Assembly (NCBI GenBank): GCA_016787415.1
Contig: JAEUUT010000263.1
Location: 1-40,908, forward strand
Reading direction: 5' to 3'
DNA length: 40,908 bases
DNA from: Saprospiraceae bacterium
GTDB taxonomy: Bacteria > Bacteroidota > Bacteroidia > Chitinophagales > Saprospiraceae
Shown here: one piece after another, positions 18,336 to 27,213 of the stretch
Position numbering within the stretch: the stretch's first letter is position 1
Layout: the number at the start of each line of letters is the position of its first letter
Position numbers and translations under genes: made by a program
Notes under the pieces: model-generated
Seen by the model: the letters and a program-made list of their open reading frames with translations, nothing else
What the model was told of the DNA's origin: nothing
The model's database searches: none

Positions 18336-18713
18336 TCAGTGGTTACATTTTTCCATGACTTCGTGAAAGCGGTCGTGCAGGGCCGTCAGTGCTTTGGTGA
18401 GGTCAGCATCCGATGCTTTGCCTTTGCGCACCATTTTATCCACGGCTTTCGATTCTTTAGCCAGCAGTTTCAGGGTCTCCTTTACGCCCGGCTTTTGGTA
18501 GGCGGCAGGAACCATCGATTTCTGCAGTGCTTTGGCTTTCGTGGCCAGTTCGCCCGAACGCGCTTTGATGGGTTTCAGGTCGCCTTCTTCAGAAGGGTGA
18601 AAGGTTTGTGCCATCACGGTGTGGTAATCGCTTAGTTCCTTCCATTCAACTTTCTGAGCCTGTACCCGGGCGCCAGCCAGGATCAGCACTAGTGCAATAA
18701 CAATTTGCTTCAT
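18336..18713 (-). CDS. Small exported helical protein next to the YHS lipoprotein
   Basis: From ATG 18713 this is a 125-residue protein with a signal peptide (MKQIVIALVLILAGARVQAQ) and a mature part that looks like a helical bundle rich in Lys and Glu. His residues cluster at both ends (SDYHTVMAQTFHPSE and LHDRFHEVMEKCNH). The layout resembles periplasmic four-helix-bundle proteins that bind metals or haem, and the YHS neighbour supports a metal role, but no CxxCH haem site is present. The longer frame back to 18815 has no signal-peptide logic. Function is not assigned. Confidence 0.75.
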   Translation of the reverse strand: MKQIVIALVLILAGARVQAQKVEWKELSDYHTVMAQTFHPSEEGDLKPIKARSGELATKAKALQKSMVPAAYQKPGVKETLKLLAKESKAVDKMVRKGKASDADLTKALTALHDRFHEVMEKCNH

Positions 18714-18840
18714 GATATTGATTTGTGTAAAATAGTGATTGTGAATTACATGGCAATAGCGGACAGAAATATCCGAACCAAATGCAAGGAGGGAAAGCGT
18801 ATTTTGCAGGCTCAAATGTACTACGCTTACTCTTTTGCAA

Positions 18841-19296
18841 ATGCTAAATTTCTCCTGTTTGCCGTTTGATCAACTCTCTCCGGCGGAATTGTACGAAATC
18901 CTTGCGCTCCGCCAGGAGGTTTTTGTGGTAGAACAAAACTGCCCCTATCTCGACTGCGATGGCAAAGACCATCACTGCTGGCATCTGATGGGCCGCAATG
19001 CCTCTGGCCAACTCATCTGTTATACGCGCTTGTTGCCGGAAGGTATTTCTTATCAAGGTTATACTTCTATCGGCCGGGTGGTGAGTTCGCCGCTGGCTCG
19101 GGGTACCGGCGCCGGAAAAATTCTGATGCAGCGCAGCATTGAGATGTGCCTGCATCTGTTCGGCCCAACGCCGATCAAAATCGGCGCTCAATCCTATTTG
19201 CTCCGGTTTTATGAGGGTTTTGGGTTTGAATCTACAGGAGAAGAGTATTTGGAAGACGGAATACCGCACACCAAAATGATTAGAGGTGAGAAGTGA
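18841..19296 (+). CDS. ElaA-like GNAT acetyltransferase
   Basis: This 151-residue protein matches the ElaA branch of GNAT acetyltransferases. The N-terminal ALRQEVFVVEQNCPYLDCDGKD segment is characteristic, the acetyl-CoA loop is seen as RGTGAG, and the end YEGFGFESTGEEYLEDGIPH is typical. The family uses acetyl-CoA; its natural substrate is unsettled. The frame could begin at TTG 18835, but the ATG at 18841 fits the family start. It is divergent from the helical-protein gene. The stop codon is next to the first arm of inverted repeat IR-3. Confidence 0.9.
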   Translation: MLNFSCLPFDQLSPAELYEILALRQEVFVVEQNCPYLDCDGKDHHCWHLMGRNASGQLICYTRLLPEGISYQGYTSIGRVVSSPLARGTGAGKILMQRSIEMCLHLFGPTPIKIGAQSYLLRFYEGFGFESTGEEYLEDGIPHTKMIRGEK

Positions 19297-19526
19297 GAAG
19301 TGAGAGGTGAGAGTGCGTAGAGTGTACCGCCACGTTTCAAATTTGACGCTGCGTGGTTGTTTAACGAATACCCAGGGCGATGCCCTGGGCTATTGAATAC
19401 GCCCTTTCAGGGCTATTTTGGTAAAAATGGTGGCAAAGGGCAGAACGGCACACTCTACGAATTCTCACTTCTCACCTCTCACTTCTCACCTCTCACCTCT
19501 CACTTCTCTCACTTCTCTCACTCTCT
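19282..19526. repeat. Inverted repeat IR-3 with REP-like hairpins in its loop
   Basis: The left arm (19282-19325) is built of GTGAGAAGTGAGAGG-type units and ends GCGTAGAGTGT. The right arm (19450-19526) starts ACACTCTACG and continues with CTCACTTCTCACCT units. The arms pair imperfectly because the unit numbers differ. The 124-base loop contains two tight hairpins: CCCAGGGC-GAT-GCCCTGGG (19371-19389) and GCCCTTTCAGGGC (19401-19413). The repeat lies between converging genes, and the right arm runs into the end of the hydrolase gene. Confidence 0.9.
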
Positions 19527-20954
19527 CACCACTCTTTCCATTCTCACTTCTCCTCCTGCGCTATACCGCGCCATATACACACCCTTGGGCAATTGAGAAA
19601 CCTGGAGGGTGTTGGTACCGGCAGTTACGCGTGTGTTGAGCAGGATTTTTCCTTGATAATCAAGGATTTGCAAAGTGCCTTCTTTGGGAAGGTTGCGAAT
19701 GGTGAGTTCATCGCTGACCGGATTCGGTGAAATTTCCAGGCGTACAAGTTCGCTTGGGTCATTGGTGCTGACGGTGCCTATTTGCTGGAAACCGAGGAAA
19801 AACAGAATCGTGCTGGTCATGGCTGGGTCGAAACAATCGCCGTGGTCGGCAGCCGGATTGACGTCGTTGGCCAGGAAATCGGGCGATCCAGTAGCCATAA
19901 GTGTATCGCGTGCCACGACGCTATTCATAAACGGCACCTGATCGTCGGCCATGCAATAGAACAGCCGCATAGGCGCCTGCGGCGTCCAGTTGTTGTAAGT
20001 GTCGTTGGCGCGCAGGGCCACATTGATCGGGTGATTGGGGTTGTTCATGATGTTCTGCACCAGGCTGTCTTGCAGCATGCGGAAGGGCCGGCAAGAGCCT
20101 TCATTGGCGGTAAGCGCCGAAATCAACTGGCTATTGAGGGCGCTGAGCGTTTTGGTGCCCTGATAAAACGGCAGGATCAGGCTGGCATATTGCGGCTTGA
20201 AAACGTCTTCCATCTGGTTGAAAATATTGCCATAAACGGTCTGGTACGACAAGGCCGTGTTGGGAATATACGCCGGGTAGTAGTACACTGTGTCGGTCAG
20301 GATCAGGTGGCGCATCACACCCGACAGACTGTACGGGCCGGAGAGTGGCGCCGCGGCTGTTACTGTAAATTCGTCGGCATGCTCCAGTTCGATGGCACGG
20401 TGCAGCGCCATGGCAGCATGGCCTCCCTGCGAATATCCGGTGATGAACAACTGATCGTTGGTATGCACCGGGTTTTGCGCCTCAAATTCCACCTCAGCGC
20501 GCAACATATCAATGGCCACAGATGCTTCGCTGGCAGCATGCACGTAAGGGTGAAATCCGTCGGAGTCGCCCAGGCCGAGGTAGTCGGGCATCAGCGCCAC
20601 ATAGCCGAGTCCGCCGAACAGCAGCCCCACCTGGCCTTCGCCTGTGTTGGCAGTGTATGAAGGAACATCCGTTTTGGAACCGGAAGTGCCGTGCTGGTAC
20701 ACTACCCTTGGGAAAATTTTATTGGCATTATTGGGGACAACCAGCAACCCAGACACCGTATCGAGGGCGTTCTGAAGGTTGGTGGTGGTGTACTTGACTC
20801 GGTAGTATTTTACCCCGTACTGGATAAAAGGCACGCCGAAGGTCGATTGCAATTGCGCCGACGATTTGGTGCCAAGCAGGGTGGAGGAAACGAGGTTTTG
20901 TGCGGATACAGTGGTGGAAAGGGCGATTGCCAGAAAAAGGATTGCTTGTTTCAT
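19518..20954 (-). CDS. T9SS-secreted alpha/beta hydrolase
   Basis: The 478-residue protein has a signal peptide (cleavage near SAQ, residue 19), an alpha/beta-hydrolase domain (about 60-390) and a Por-secretion sorting domain (about 405-478: LEISPNPVSDEL onward, then GTNTLQVSQLPKGVYMARY). The nucleophile elbow is GYSQGG with Ser175; the oxyanion region is YQHGTSG; a late DH/DHGD motif (NPAADHGDC) supplies the His. This fits secreted lipases, esterases or peptidases of the prolyl-oligopeptidase type. The T9SS tail predicts export through the outer membrane. The last residues overlap the right arm of IR-3, so the C-terminal end may have been shaped by that repeat. Confidence 0.9.
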   Translation of the reverse strand: MKQAILFLAIALSTTVSAQNLVSSTLLGTKSSAQLQSTFGVPFIQYGVKYYRVKYTTTNLQNALDTVSGLLVVPNNANKIFPRVVYQHGTSGSKTDVPSYTANTGEGQVGLLFGGLGYVALMPDYLGLGDSDGFHPYVHAASEASVAIDMLRAEVEFEAQNPVHTNDQLFITGYSQGGHAAMALHRAIELEHADEFTVTAAAPLSGPYSLSGVMRHLILTDTVYYYPAYIPNTALSYQTVYGNIFNQMEDVFKPQYASLILPFYQGTKTLSALNSQLISALTANEGSCRPFRMLQDSLVQNIMNNPNHPINVALRANDTYNNWTPQAPMRLFYCMADDQVPFMNSVVARDTLMATGSPDFLANDVNPAADHGDCFDPAMTSTILFFLGFQQIGTVSTNDPSELVRLEISPNPVSDELTIRNLPKEGTLQILDYQGKILLNTRVTAGTNTLQVSQLPKGVYMARYSAGGEVRMERVVRE

Positions 20955-20970
20955 GCGGAAAGGTTTGTGC

Positions 20971-22386
20971 TCATTTTAAATTGTTGAGGTAGAGTTTTAA
21001 TACGTCGCGCAGTTCTTCGGGTTTGATGCGTTTCCGCAAAATATGTTTGTCTTTATCCAGCAGATAAATGACGGGCAGGTTGTTGGTGAGGTATTGTTTT
21101 TCAAATTCATTTTTACCGCCCGGATCGGCCAGGTTGTGCCATTCCCAATGCTGTTGCCGCGTAAACTGTTGCCAGTTTCTGTATTGCTCGTCCACGGAAA
21201 CGGCTACCCCTTTTACTCCGAACACCCTTGCATCCAGCCAGGTCTGGTAAATATCGGGCATCACCTCCATACAATGTTGACACAAGGGACTATAAAAAAT
21301 GAGCAGCGTCAGTTTGGCAGAAACGGTATCCAGCGTGAATGCGCGGCCCTCCACATCTGAAAGCCCCAACGGCGGCGCTTTTTTGCCCGTCAGAACCGGT
21401 CTGAACAGGTCGGCTTTATACTCCAGCCGGGTCAGTGTGGCAATGTCCAGCCAGGGTGTTTCCTTGATTTTCAGGTACTTGTCTACCATGTGTACAAATA
21501 TCACATCGGCGCCGGGCGCATCGCTCATTTCAAAACTCTCTACAAATCGGCGCACCCCAAACTGGTAAAATGCGCCGTTGGGCGGCATCAGTTTGATCAC
21601 ATCATCCACGGCCGCAGTAATGGAATCGGGAATGGCCTGAATGTATCGATCAAAATATTTATCAAAAAACGCAGGCCAAAACTGATTGTTCAGCAGGCTT
21701 TCGTCTTTAAAATCGGTGTGATCCCAGTAATGCCGCAGTACCCAACGCCGATACACAGGATTGGATTTCCCTTTCAGGGCTGGCAACAGGCTTTTGGGCG
21801 GCTCAGGTGGGCGCACCGATTTCAGCATGCGGGCATACAAATGTGTGGGAAATTGCCCGATAAACACCCGCGCCATGGAGTCGATCTGGCGGAAATACCC
21901 GTCGATTTCTTTTTTGATGGGCTCCAGCGCTTTGGTATCCTGGTTGGTGGCCTGCGACACCATGTCGTACATCGACTGCCGCGCCACGATTTTGGCTTCT
22001 ATTGACTGGCGCTGTTGTTCAAAACGGAAAAATGCCTCGTTTTCTGGCGAGTCACTCGAAGAAAGGGCTGCCCAGTCCGACGCATTTCCGGAAATGGTAA
22101 TCGTGTCAATTTCCTTTGGCAGCATGAAATTGAACAGCCGGACTTTGTCGGCGGCTACAAAAAAAACGCCGGGCTGGAGCCCGTTTTTCCGCAGCATGAA
22201 ATGCCCGGATTCGTCTACGGCCACCGAATCAACCCGATAGGTTTCGCCTGCCTTGTAGCAGCCGATGAGGGCGGATTTGGCCGGAAAACCCGTCAGGTTG
22301 AAATGAATTTGCACCATTCCCTGCGCTGTGGCACAAGTGTAAAAACTCCACAAAACCAGAATTTTCCAAAAACGAATATTGGACAT
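20971..22386 (-). CDS. TlpA-like thioredoxin-fold protein with N-terminal DUF4369/5106-like part
   Basis: From ATG 22386 this is a 471-residue protein with a signal peptide (IRFWKILVLWSFYTCATA). A beta-rich N-terminal domain of the DUF4369 kind (about 20-110) is followed by a helical middle and a C-terminal thioredoxin domain (about 335-471). The redox site is CQHC in FYSPLCQHCMEV, and the cis-Pro loop is NLPVIYLLDKD. Such proteins act in the periplasm as thiol-disulfide oxidoreductases, often in cytochrome maturation or respiratory stress. The longer frame back to 22449 lacks a signal-peptide start. It lies 16 bases upstream of the hydrolase gene on the same strand, so the two may share a transcript. 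Confidence 0.88.
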   Translation of the reverse strand: MSNIRFWKILVLWSFYTCATAQGMVQIHFNLTGFPAKSALIGCYKAGETYRVDSVAVDESGHFMLRKNGLQPGVFFVAADKVRLFNFMLPKEIDTITISGNASDWAALSSSDSPENEAFFRFEQQRQSIEAKIVARQSMYDMVSQATNQDTKALEPIKKEIDGYFRQIDSMARVFIGQFPTHLYARMLKSVRPPEPPKSLLPALKGKSNPVYRRWVLRHYWDHTDFKDESLLNNQFWPAFFDKYFDRYIQAIPDSITAAVDDVIKLMPPNGAFYQFGVRRFVESFEMSDAPGADVIFVHMVDKYLKIKETPWLDIATLTRLEYKADLFRPVLTGKKAPPLGLSDVEGRAFTLDTVSAKLTLLIFYSPLCQHCMEVMPDIYQTWLDARVFGVKGVAVSVDEQYRNWQQFTRQQHWEWHNLADPGGKNEFEKQYLTNNLPVIYLLDKDKHILRKRIKPEELRDVLKLYLNNLK

Positions 22387-22415
22387 GTGCAAAAGGATTG
22401 AAGTAATTTGAGTGA

Positions 22416-23663
22416 TTACCGCGTCTGGCCTGATCCGTAAGCCATCCATTTTTCTGTTACTAATTTTTCGAGGGCAAATGGCCCGCGGGCATGCAGTTTC
22501 TGGGTGGAAATGCCGATTTCAGCGCCCAGTCCAAACTCTCCGCCGTCTGTAAAACGAGTGGAAGCATTGGCATACACGGCGGCGGCATCCACCGTTTCCA
22601 TAAAATACTGGCAAACGTCTGCATTTTCCGAAACAATGGCTTCCGAGTGCCGTGACGAAAACTGCCGGATATGCTCCAGCGCGGCTTCTACGTCGGGCAC
22701 CACCCGTATGGAACACTTGAAATCGAGAAATTCCCGACCGAAATCTTCCGCTTGTGCGTGTTGTAAATGCGGATAAGCGGCATTGTGCAAAACAGCCCAG
22801 GCTTGCTCGTCTGCAAAAATTTCCACCTTCCACTTGGCCAGTTCGGGCGCCAGTGCTGTTAAAAACGGCGTGGCTACCTGTTCATCTAACAGTATAGTAT
22901 CCAGTGCATTGCACACTGAAGGCCGCGACACTTTGGCATTCACCACAATGGCTTGGGCCTTTTCCAGGTCGGCCTCGGCATGTACATAGGTATGGCACAC
23001 GCCGGCGCCGGTTTCTATGGTGGGCACCAGCGAGTTTTGGCGTACAAACTGAATCAGCGACTCAGATCCACGCGGAATGATAATGTCGACATATCGGGTG
23101 GCCGTCAGCAGTTCCTGCACCAGTGCGCGGTCGGTAGGCAGCAGGGTGACTGCGGCTTCGGATACGCCAAATTCGCGCAATGCCTGGTGAATGACCTTCA
23201 CCAGCGCCTCATTGCTGTGCCAGGCGTCGGTGCTGCCGCGCAGCGCTGCGGCGTTGCCCGAACGCAGGCAGAGGGCGCTCACGTCGAGCGTCACATTCGG
23301 GCGCGATTCGTAGATGATGCCCACCACACCCAGCGGTACGGCCACCTTGCGCAGCAACATGCCATTGGGCAAGGTACGCTCGGCCAGCACCTGCCCGGCA
23401 GGCGAGGGCAAATTAGCCACATCGCGAATGCTGTCGGCAATGGCCTTCAAGCGCGCCGGGTTGAGCATCAGGCGGTCTTTTTTCGGGTCGGCGTCGTCTT
23501 TTTTATCCAGATCGATTTGATTGGCGGCAAGGATAGCCGACTGATTTTCCGCGACCAGATCGGCCAGGCGGTTCAGCAGCGCCTTTTTATCAGCGTCGTT
23601 CAGGCGGCGCACAGCAGCGGCGGCCAGGTGGGTTTGTTCCAGAAGCGGGAGGATAGAGGTCAT
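22416..23663 (-). CDS. proA: Glutamate-5-semialdehyde dehydrogenase (gamma-glutamyl phosphate reductase)
   Basis: The 415-residue protein is a complete ProA, the second enzyme of proline synthesis, which reduces glutamyl-5-phosphate with NADPH. The family signatures are GVVGIIYESRPNVTLD (112-127), IIPRGSESLI, ETGAGVCHTYV and the catalytic Cys251 in SRPSVCNALDTIL; the end FTDGGEFGLGAEIGIST is typical. The start codon overlaps the stop of proB by 4 bases (ATGA type), so the two are translationally coupled. Nothing unusual is seen. Confidence 0.97.
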   Translation of the reverse strand: MTSILPLLEQTHLAAAAVRRLNDADKKALLNRLADLVAENQSAILAANQIDLDKKDDADPKKDRLMLNPARLKAIADSIRDVANLPSPAGQVLAERTLPNGMLLRKVAVPLGVVGIIYESRPNVTLDVSALCLRSGNAAALRGSTDAWHSNEALVKVIHQALREFGVSEAAVTLLPTDRALVQELLTATRYVDIIIPRGSESLIQFVRQNSLVPTIETGAGVCHTYVHAEADLEKAQAIVVNAKVSRPSVCNALDTILLDEQVATPFLTALAPELAKWKVEIFADEQAWAVLHNAAYPHLQHAQAEDFGREFLDFKCSIRVVPDVEAALEHIRQFSSRHSEAIVSENADVCQYFMETVDAAAVYANASTRFTDGGEFGLGAEIGISTQKLHARGPFALEKLVTEKWMAYGSGQTR

Positions 23664-24700
23664 ATCAGTACAATATCGTCGGCGTGTGCGATTTCAAAAT
23701 TTTGCGTTTGCAGGTTTTGAAGGATGGCTTCGGCGCTGTGTTTTACCCGGGCAATGGCAATTGTATTGGACTGATAATCAGAAAGTTCGATGACATCGCC
23801 TTTTTCGAACTCCCCTTTTACCTTGCGCACACCCACCGCCAGCAGGCTTTTTCGCTGTTGAATGGCTTGCAATGCGCCGGGGTCGAGGGTGAGTCGGCCT
23901 GCAATGATGCTGCCGCTGCCCAGCCATTTGCGACGGGCATTGAGGTTGCCCAGTCGGTGCGCGTGAAACAGGGTGCCCGTTTCCGATTGCAGGGCTTTTA
24001 CAATGCCATCGGGCGTGCGCACATCGAAAAACACGGTGCGGATGCCCATGCGGGTGGCTAAACGGGTGTAGGTGAGTTTTGACAACATGCCGCCCAGCCC
24101 GAGCGCCGATTTTTCGTTGCTCACCAGTCCGAATATGGAACTGTCTACATCGGCTACTTCCGGGATGATCTGGCCGTTTCGGTCGAGCAGTCCGCCCACC
24201 GAGGTGCTGATGAGCAGGTCGGTAGCGCCAAAACCGGCGGCCATGAGGGTTGCCAGTTCGTCGTTGTCGGAAAATTTGAGTTCGAGGTTGCTCACTACGT
24301 CGTTTTCGTTGGCAATCGGAATAATGCCGTTTTCCCAGAGCGTCTCGTAGGTTTCTTTCAGTTGCAGAAACTGGCGGCGTTGTGCAAAATGCTGGCGTTC
24401 GCACAGGCTTTGCGCGATAGTGATGCCAAATGGCTCAAAATGCCGCGCATACATCTGCAAAAGCAAGGGATTGCCGACGGCCGCGGCTGCCTTGCGCTCG
24501 GTGAGGGTGCCCCGGTATTGCTGGAGGCGGCGTTTGCCGGCGCCCACTGCGCCCGACGATACCAGGATGATGCGGTATTGTGAGCGGAGCAGGGCTACCT
24601 GCCGGGCAATGTCGCGAATCACTGCTTCTTCCGGTTCGCCATCGGGGCGGGTAATGGAGCCGGTTCCAAATTTTATGACAATAACAGGCAGGGTAGACAT
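23660..24700 (-). CDS. proB: Glutamate 5-kinase
   Basis: The 346-residue protein is ProB, the first and usually feedback-controlled step of proline synthesis. An amino-acid-kinase domain (about 1-250) shows VIKFGTGSIT, LVSSGAVGAGKRRL and IPIANENDVVSN. The motif that follows normally reads FGDND, and here it reads FSDNDELAT. A C-terminal PUA-like part (about 265-340) starts at GRLTLDPGAL. It is the first gene of the proBA operon. A CATCTTTG box at 24720-24727 on this strand, one mismatch from TAnnTTTG and 19 bases before the ATG, is the probable promoter. Confidence 0.96.
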   Translation of the reverse strand: MSTLPVIVIKFGTGSITRPDGEPEEAVIRDIARQVALLRSQYRIILVSSGAVGAGKRRLQQYRGTLTERKAAAAVGNPLLLQMYARHFEPFGITIAQSLCERQHFAQRRQFLQLKETYETLWENGIIPIANENDVVSNLELKFSDNDELATLMAAGFGATDLLISTSVGGLLDRNGQIIPEVADVDSSIFGLVSNEKSALGLGGMLSKLTYTRLATRMGIRTVFFDVRTPDGIVKALQSETGTLFHAHRLGNLNARRKWLGSGSIIAGRLTLDPGALQAIQQRKSLLAVGVRKVKGEFEKGDVIELSDYQSNTIAIARVKHSAEAILQNLQTQNFEIAHADDIVLI

Positions 24701-24719
24701 AGTACGTGAATTCCACCGG

Positions 24720-24727
24720 CAAAGATG
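24720..24727 (-). promoter_or_regulatory. -7-like promoter box of proBA
   Basis: Minus-strand CATCTTTG, 7 of 8 to TAnnTTTG, 19 bases before the proB start. Confidence 0.45.
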
Positions 24728-24748
24728 GGGAATTTCCGGGGACTCTTT

Positions 24749-26164
24749 TCATTTGATCAACCCACCCAATCGTTTCAATCCCATTTCCACACCGGGAGAA
24801 TATGGCGTTCCGAACCCGATGCGAATGGAATGTGTAAACTGTCCCGACAAACTGAACAATGGCCCCGGAGCAATGCCGATTTGTTGTCGGCGCGCCCGGT
24901 TGTACACATCAATGGCATTTACCTCGTTGGGCAGTTCTATCCACAGTACATAACCGCCTTGTGGCCGGGAAATACGCGTACCTTCCGGGAAAAACTGGGC
25001 AATGGCCTGAGAATAACGCATACACTGCGTGTGCAGTGCTTTGCGCAGGTGGCGCAGGTGGAGATCGAAGCGGCCCGTTTCACAAAAAAGCGACAATGCT
25101 TCCTGCGTTGGCGTTGCGGTCGACAGGCTGTGTGTCAGTTTGAGGTGTCGTACACGGCTCAAAAAACGCCCGGGCAGGCACCAGCCGACCCGATAACCGG
25201 GCGCCAGGGTTTTGGAAAACGAACTACAATACAGCACCAAGCCATTGGAATCGTAACTTTTGCAACTGCGCGGCCTTGTTTTTCCAAAATACATTTCCCC
25301 GTAAATATCGTCTTCTATCAAGGGTATTTCGGCGGCGGCTAGCAGGGCAACGAGTCCTTTTTTGGTGTCATCGGGCACGAGGCTGCCGACAGGGTTGTTG
25401 AAATTGGGTGTAAACAGACAGGCTGATATGCGTTGCTGCGAAATAACCGACTTCAAAAAATCGAGGTCGATCCCGGTATCTGCATGTACGGGTATTTCCA
25501 AAGCATGCAGGTGCAGCGATTTGAGCAGGTTGAAAATGCCGAAATAGGTGGGCGACTCGATGGCTACCGTATCGCCGGGACGGGTAACGGCGCGCAGGCA
25601 CAGCGACAGCGATTCCATGCAGCCATTGGTGATGACCACCTCGTCGGGGTCGGGGCGGCCACCCCAATTGAAAGAAAGTCGGGCGATTTGTCGGCGCAGG
25701 TGTTCGCTTCCGCTGGCATCGGCATAATTAAGGCAACTCGAAGGGTTGCGACGGATGGCTTCCAGCAGGCATTTATTCAATTTGGCAGCAGGCAGCAAAC
25801 TGATGTCGGGCGCTGCCAGCGAAAACTGCATGACCCCGGTCTCCGACATTTTTTCGTACACGTCGGCAATCATTTCTTCCAGCGACCACGACTGTTTCGA
25901 CTGGACACGGGGCGCAAAACGCGGCGGGGCCGGTCGCTGCTGAAAACGAACGTAATAACCCGATTTGGATCGCGCTTCGATCAAGCCCTTGCTTTCCAGT
26001 GCGGCATACGCTTTGAAAGCGGTGCTGAGGCTCACCCCTTGCTCGCGACACAACATCCTGACAGACATGAGTTTGTCGCCTGATTTCAGGACGCCGTTGT
26101 CAATCATGGTTTCCACGCGTTCTGCTACTTGCAGGTAAAGAAAATCTTCGTTGGAAGTGCCCAT
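24749..26164 (-). CDS. MocR-type regulator (GntR winged helix fused to class I aminotransferase)
   Basis: The 471-residue protein has a GntR winged-helix domain (about 8-75; LMSVRMLCREQGVSLSTAFKAY) and an aminotransferase domain (about 110-470). The PLP lysine is Lys318 in YCSSFSKTLAPGYRVGW; NPVG at 257-260 and DDIYGE at 285-290 are also conserved. MocR proteins use the PLP domain as a ligand sensor and control nearby divergent genes. The divergent gene here is a cupin-GNAT fusion, with IR-4 filling the shared control region, so that gene may be its target (inference). The target pathway is not evident. Confidence 0.92.
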   Translation of the reverse strand: MGTSNEDFLYLQVAERVETMIDNGVLKSGDKLMSVRMLCREQGVSLSTAFKAYAALESKGLIEARSKSGYYVRFQQRPAPPRFAPRVQSKQSWSLEEMIADVYEKMSETGVMQFSLAAPDISLLPAAKLNKCLLEAIRRNPSSCLNYADASGSEHLRRQIARLSFNWGGRPDPDEVVITNGCMESLSLCLRAVTRPGDTVAIESPTYFGIFNLLKSLHLHALEIPVHADTGIDLDFLKSVISQQRISACLFTPNFNNPVGSLVPDDTKKGLVALLAAAEIPLIEDDIYGEMYFGKTRPRSCKSYDSNGLVLYCSSFSKTLAPGYRVGWCLPGRFLSRVRHLKLTHSLSTATPTQEALSLFCETGRFDLHLRHLRKALHTQCMRYSQAIAQFFPEGTRISRPQGGYVLWIELPNEVNAIDVYNRARRQQIGIAPGPLFSLSGQFTHSIRIGFGTPYSPGVEMGLKRLGGLIK

Positions 26165-26209
26165 CTGTTATGCTTTAAAATTAAAAAACTGAATCTGTTT
26201 TCAGTTGGG

Positions 26210-26217
26210 CGAAGGTA
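26210..26217 (-). promoter_or_regulatory. -7-like promoter box of the MocR gene
   Basis: Minus-strand TACCTTCG, 7 of 8 to TAnnTTTG, 46 bases before the start codon. The M1 peptidase gene has the same TTCG variant. Confidence 0.35.
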
Positions 26218-26239
26218 GGACATTTGTGGCGGAAAAGAA

Positions 26240-26425
26240 GGGTTGATGAGGGTTGATGAAGGTTGATAAGTGTTGATGAGGGTTGATAAGTGTTGATATT
26301 TGGTCACTCGATGAATATCAACCCTCATCAACACTTATCAACCCTTATCAACCCTCATCAACCCTTATCAACTCTCATCAACCCCTTCATCAACCCTCAT
26401 CAACTCTCATCAACCCTCATCAACA
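26240..26425. repeat. Inverted array of 10-bp repeats, IR-4
   Basis: The left arm has six 10-bp units with consensus GGGTTGATRA (26240-26299). The right arm has about eleven units of the reverse complement TYATCAACCC up to 26425. The centre is a short non-repeat stretch around TTTGGTCACTCGATGA. The array occupies most of the space between the divergent MocR and cupin-GNAT genes and ends 7 bases before the latter's ATG. Two units in the right arm are 11 bp long. Confidence 0.95.
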
Positions 26426-26431
26426 TATATC

Positions 26432-27211
26432 ATGAAACTCGCCTACCAACCATCTCTAGCGGCCCTCGAAAAATCGGGCAATAAATTTATTGAACTGTTT
26501 CGGCATGGCAGCCTCTCGGTAGAGTTGTATCGGCCGATAGTGCTGGATTTGCAAACACCACACGACCGCGATGAAATATACGTAGTGGCGTCGGGCAGCG
26601 GGCAATACGAATGCAGGGGTAAAATTACCGATTTCAAGGCCGGGGATGTGCTGTTCGCACCGGCATTTGCAAAGCATCGCTTTGTCGGCTTTTCAGAGGA
26701 TTTTGCTACCTGGGTATTTTTTTACGGCCCGAAAGGTGGTGAAACCAATGGGGAAGTACAGATTAAAACCTGGGAACCGGCGTTCCGCGAAGCATTTTTC
26801 AGGCTGAACAAGGCCTGGATCGAGGTAGATTATGAACTGGAGCCGCTGGATATTGCCGTTTTGAGCAACCCGGAAGAACACATTATGGATAAAGGTGGTC
26901 AGATAGTGTCGGCACTGATCGATGACGAAGTGGTAGGCGTGGTGGGCTTGCGCCCTTTTGAAGACAACTGTTTGGAACTCACCAAAATGGCCGTCGACGA
27001 GCGCTGGCGGGGCCGTGGCATTGGAGAAAAACTGATGTATGCTGTGTTAGATACTGCACGAGAAAGCGGTGTCGACAAAGTCATTCTATTTTCCAACACC
27101 GATACGTCCGCCACAGCAATCCGCATTTACCGCAAGGTAGGATTCAAGGAAATACCCCTCCAACCCGGTATTTACAAACGCGCCAATATAAAAATGGAAT
27201 ACCTCCTCTAA
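26432..27211 (+). CDS. Cupin-GNAT fusion protein
   Basis: This 259-residue protein joins a small cupin barrel (about 30-115; HDRDEIYVVASGSGQYECRG, then FKAGDVLFAPAFAKHRF) to a GNAT acetyltransferase domain (about 125-259; LTKMAVDERWRGRGIGEKLM is the acetyl-CoA loop with RGRGIG, and ATAIRIYRKVGFKE is the usual end). The cupin metal ligands are partly visible (His44, Glu48, His87). Both domains are normally separate proteins; the fusion could sense a small molecule and acetylate it or a related compound. That is inference. The gene is divergent to a MocR regulator, and the next gene is a second GNAT, 72 bases downstream. Confidence 0.88.
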   Translation: MKLAYQPSLAALEKSGNKFIELFRHGSLSVELYRPIVLDLQTPHDRDEIYVVASGSGQYECRGKITDFKAGDVLFAPAFAKHRFVGFSEDFATWVFFYGPKGGETNGEVQIKTWEPAFREAFFRLNKAWIEVDYELEPLDIAVLSNPEEHIMDKGGQIVSALIDDEVVGVVGLRPFEDNCLELTKMAVDERWRGRGIGEKLMYAVLDTARESGVDKVILFSNTDTSATAIRIYRKVGFKEIPLQPGIYKRANIKMEYLL

Positions 27212-27213
27212 TC

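Noticed and set aside
26240..26425. CRISPR-like array
   Set aside because: The repeats are 10 bp, have no spacers, and form inverted arms; no cas1 or cas2 gene is near. The Cas4-like gene belongs to the Argonaute cassette.
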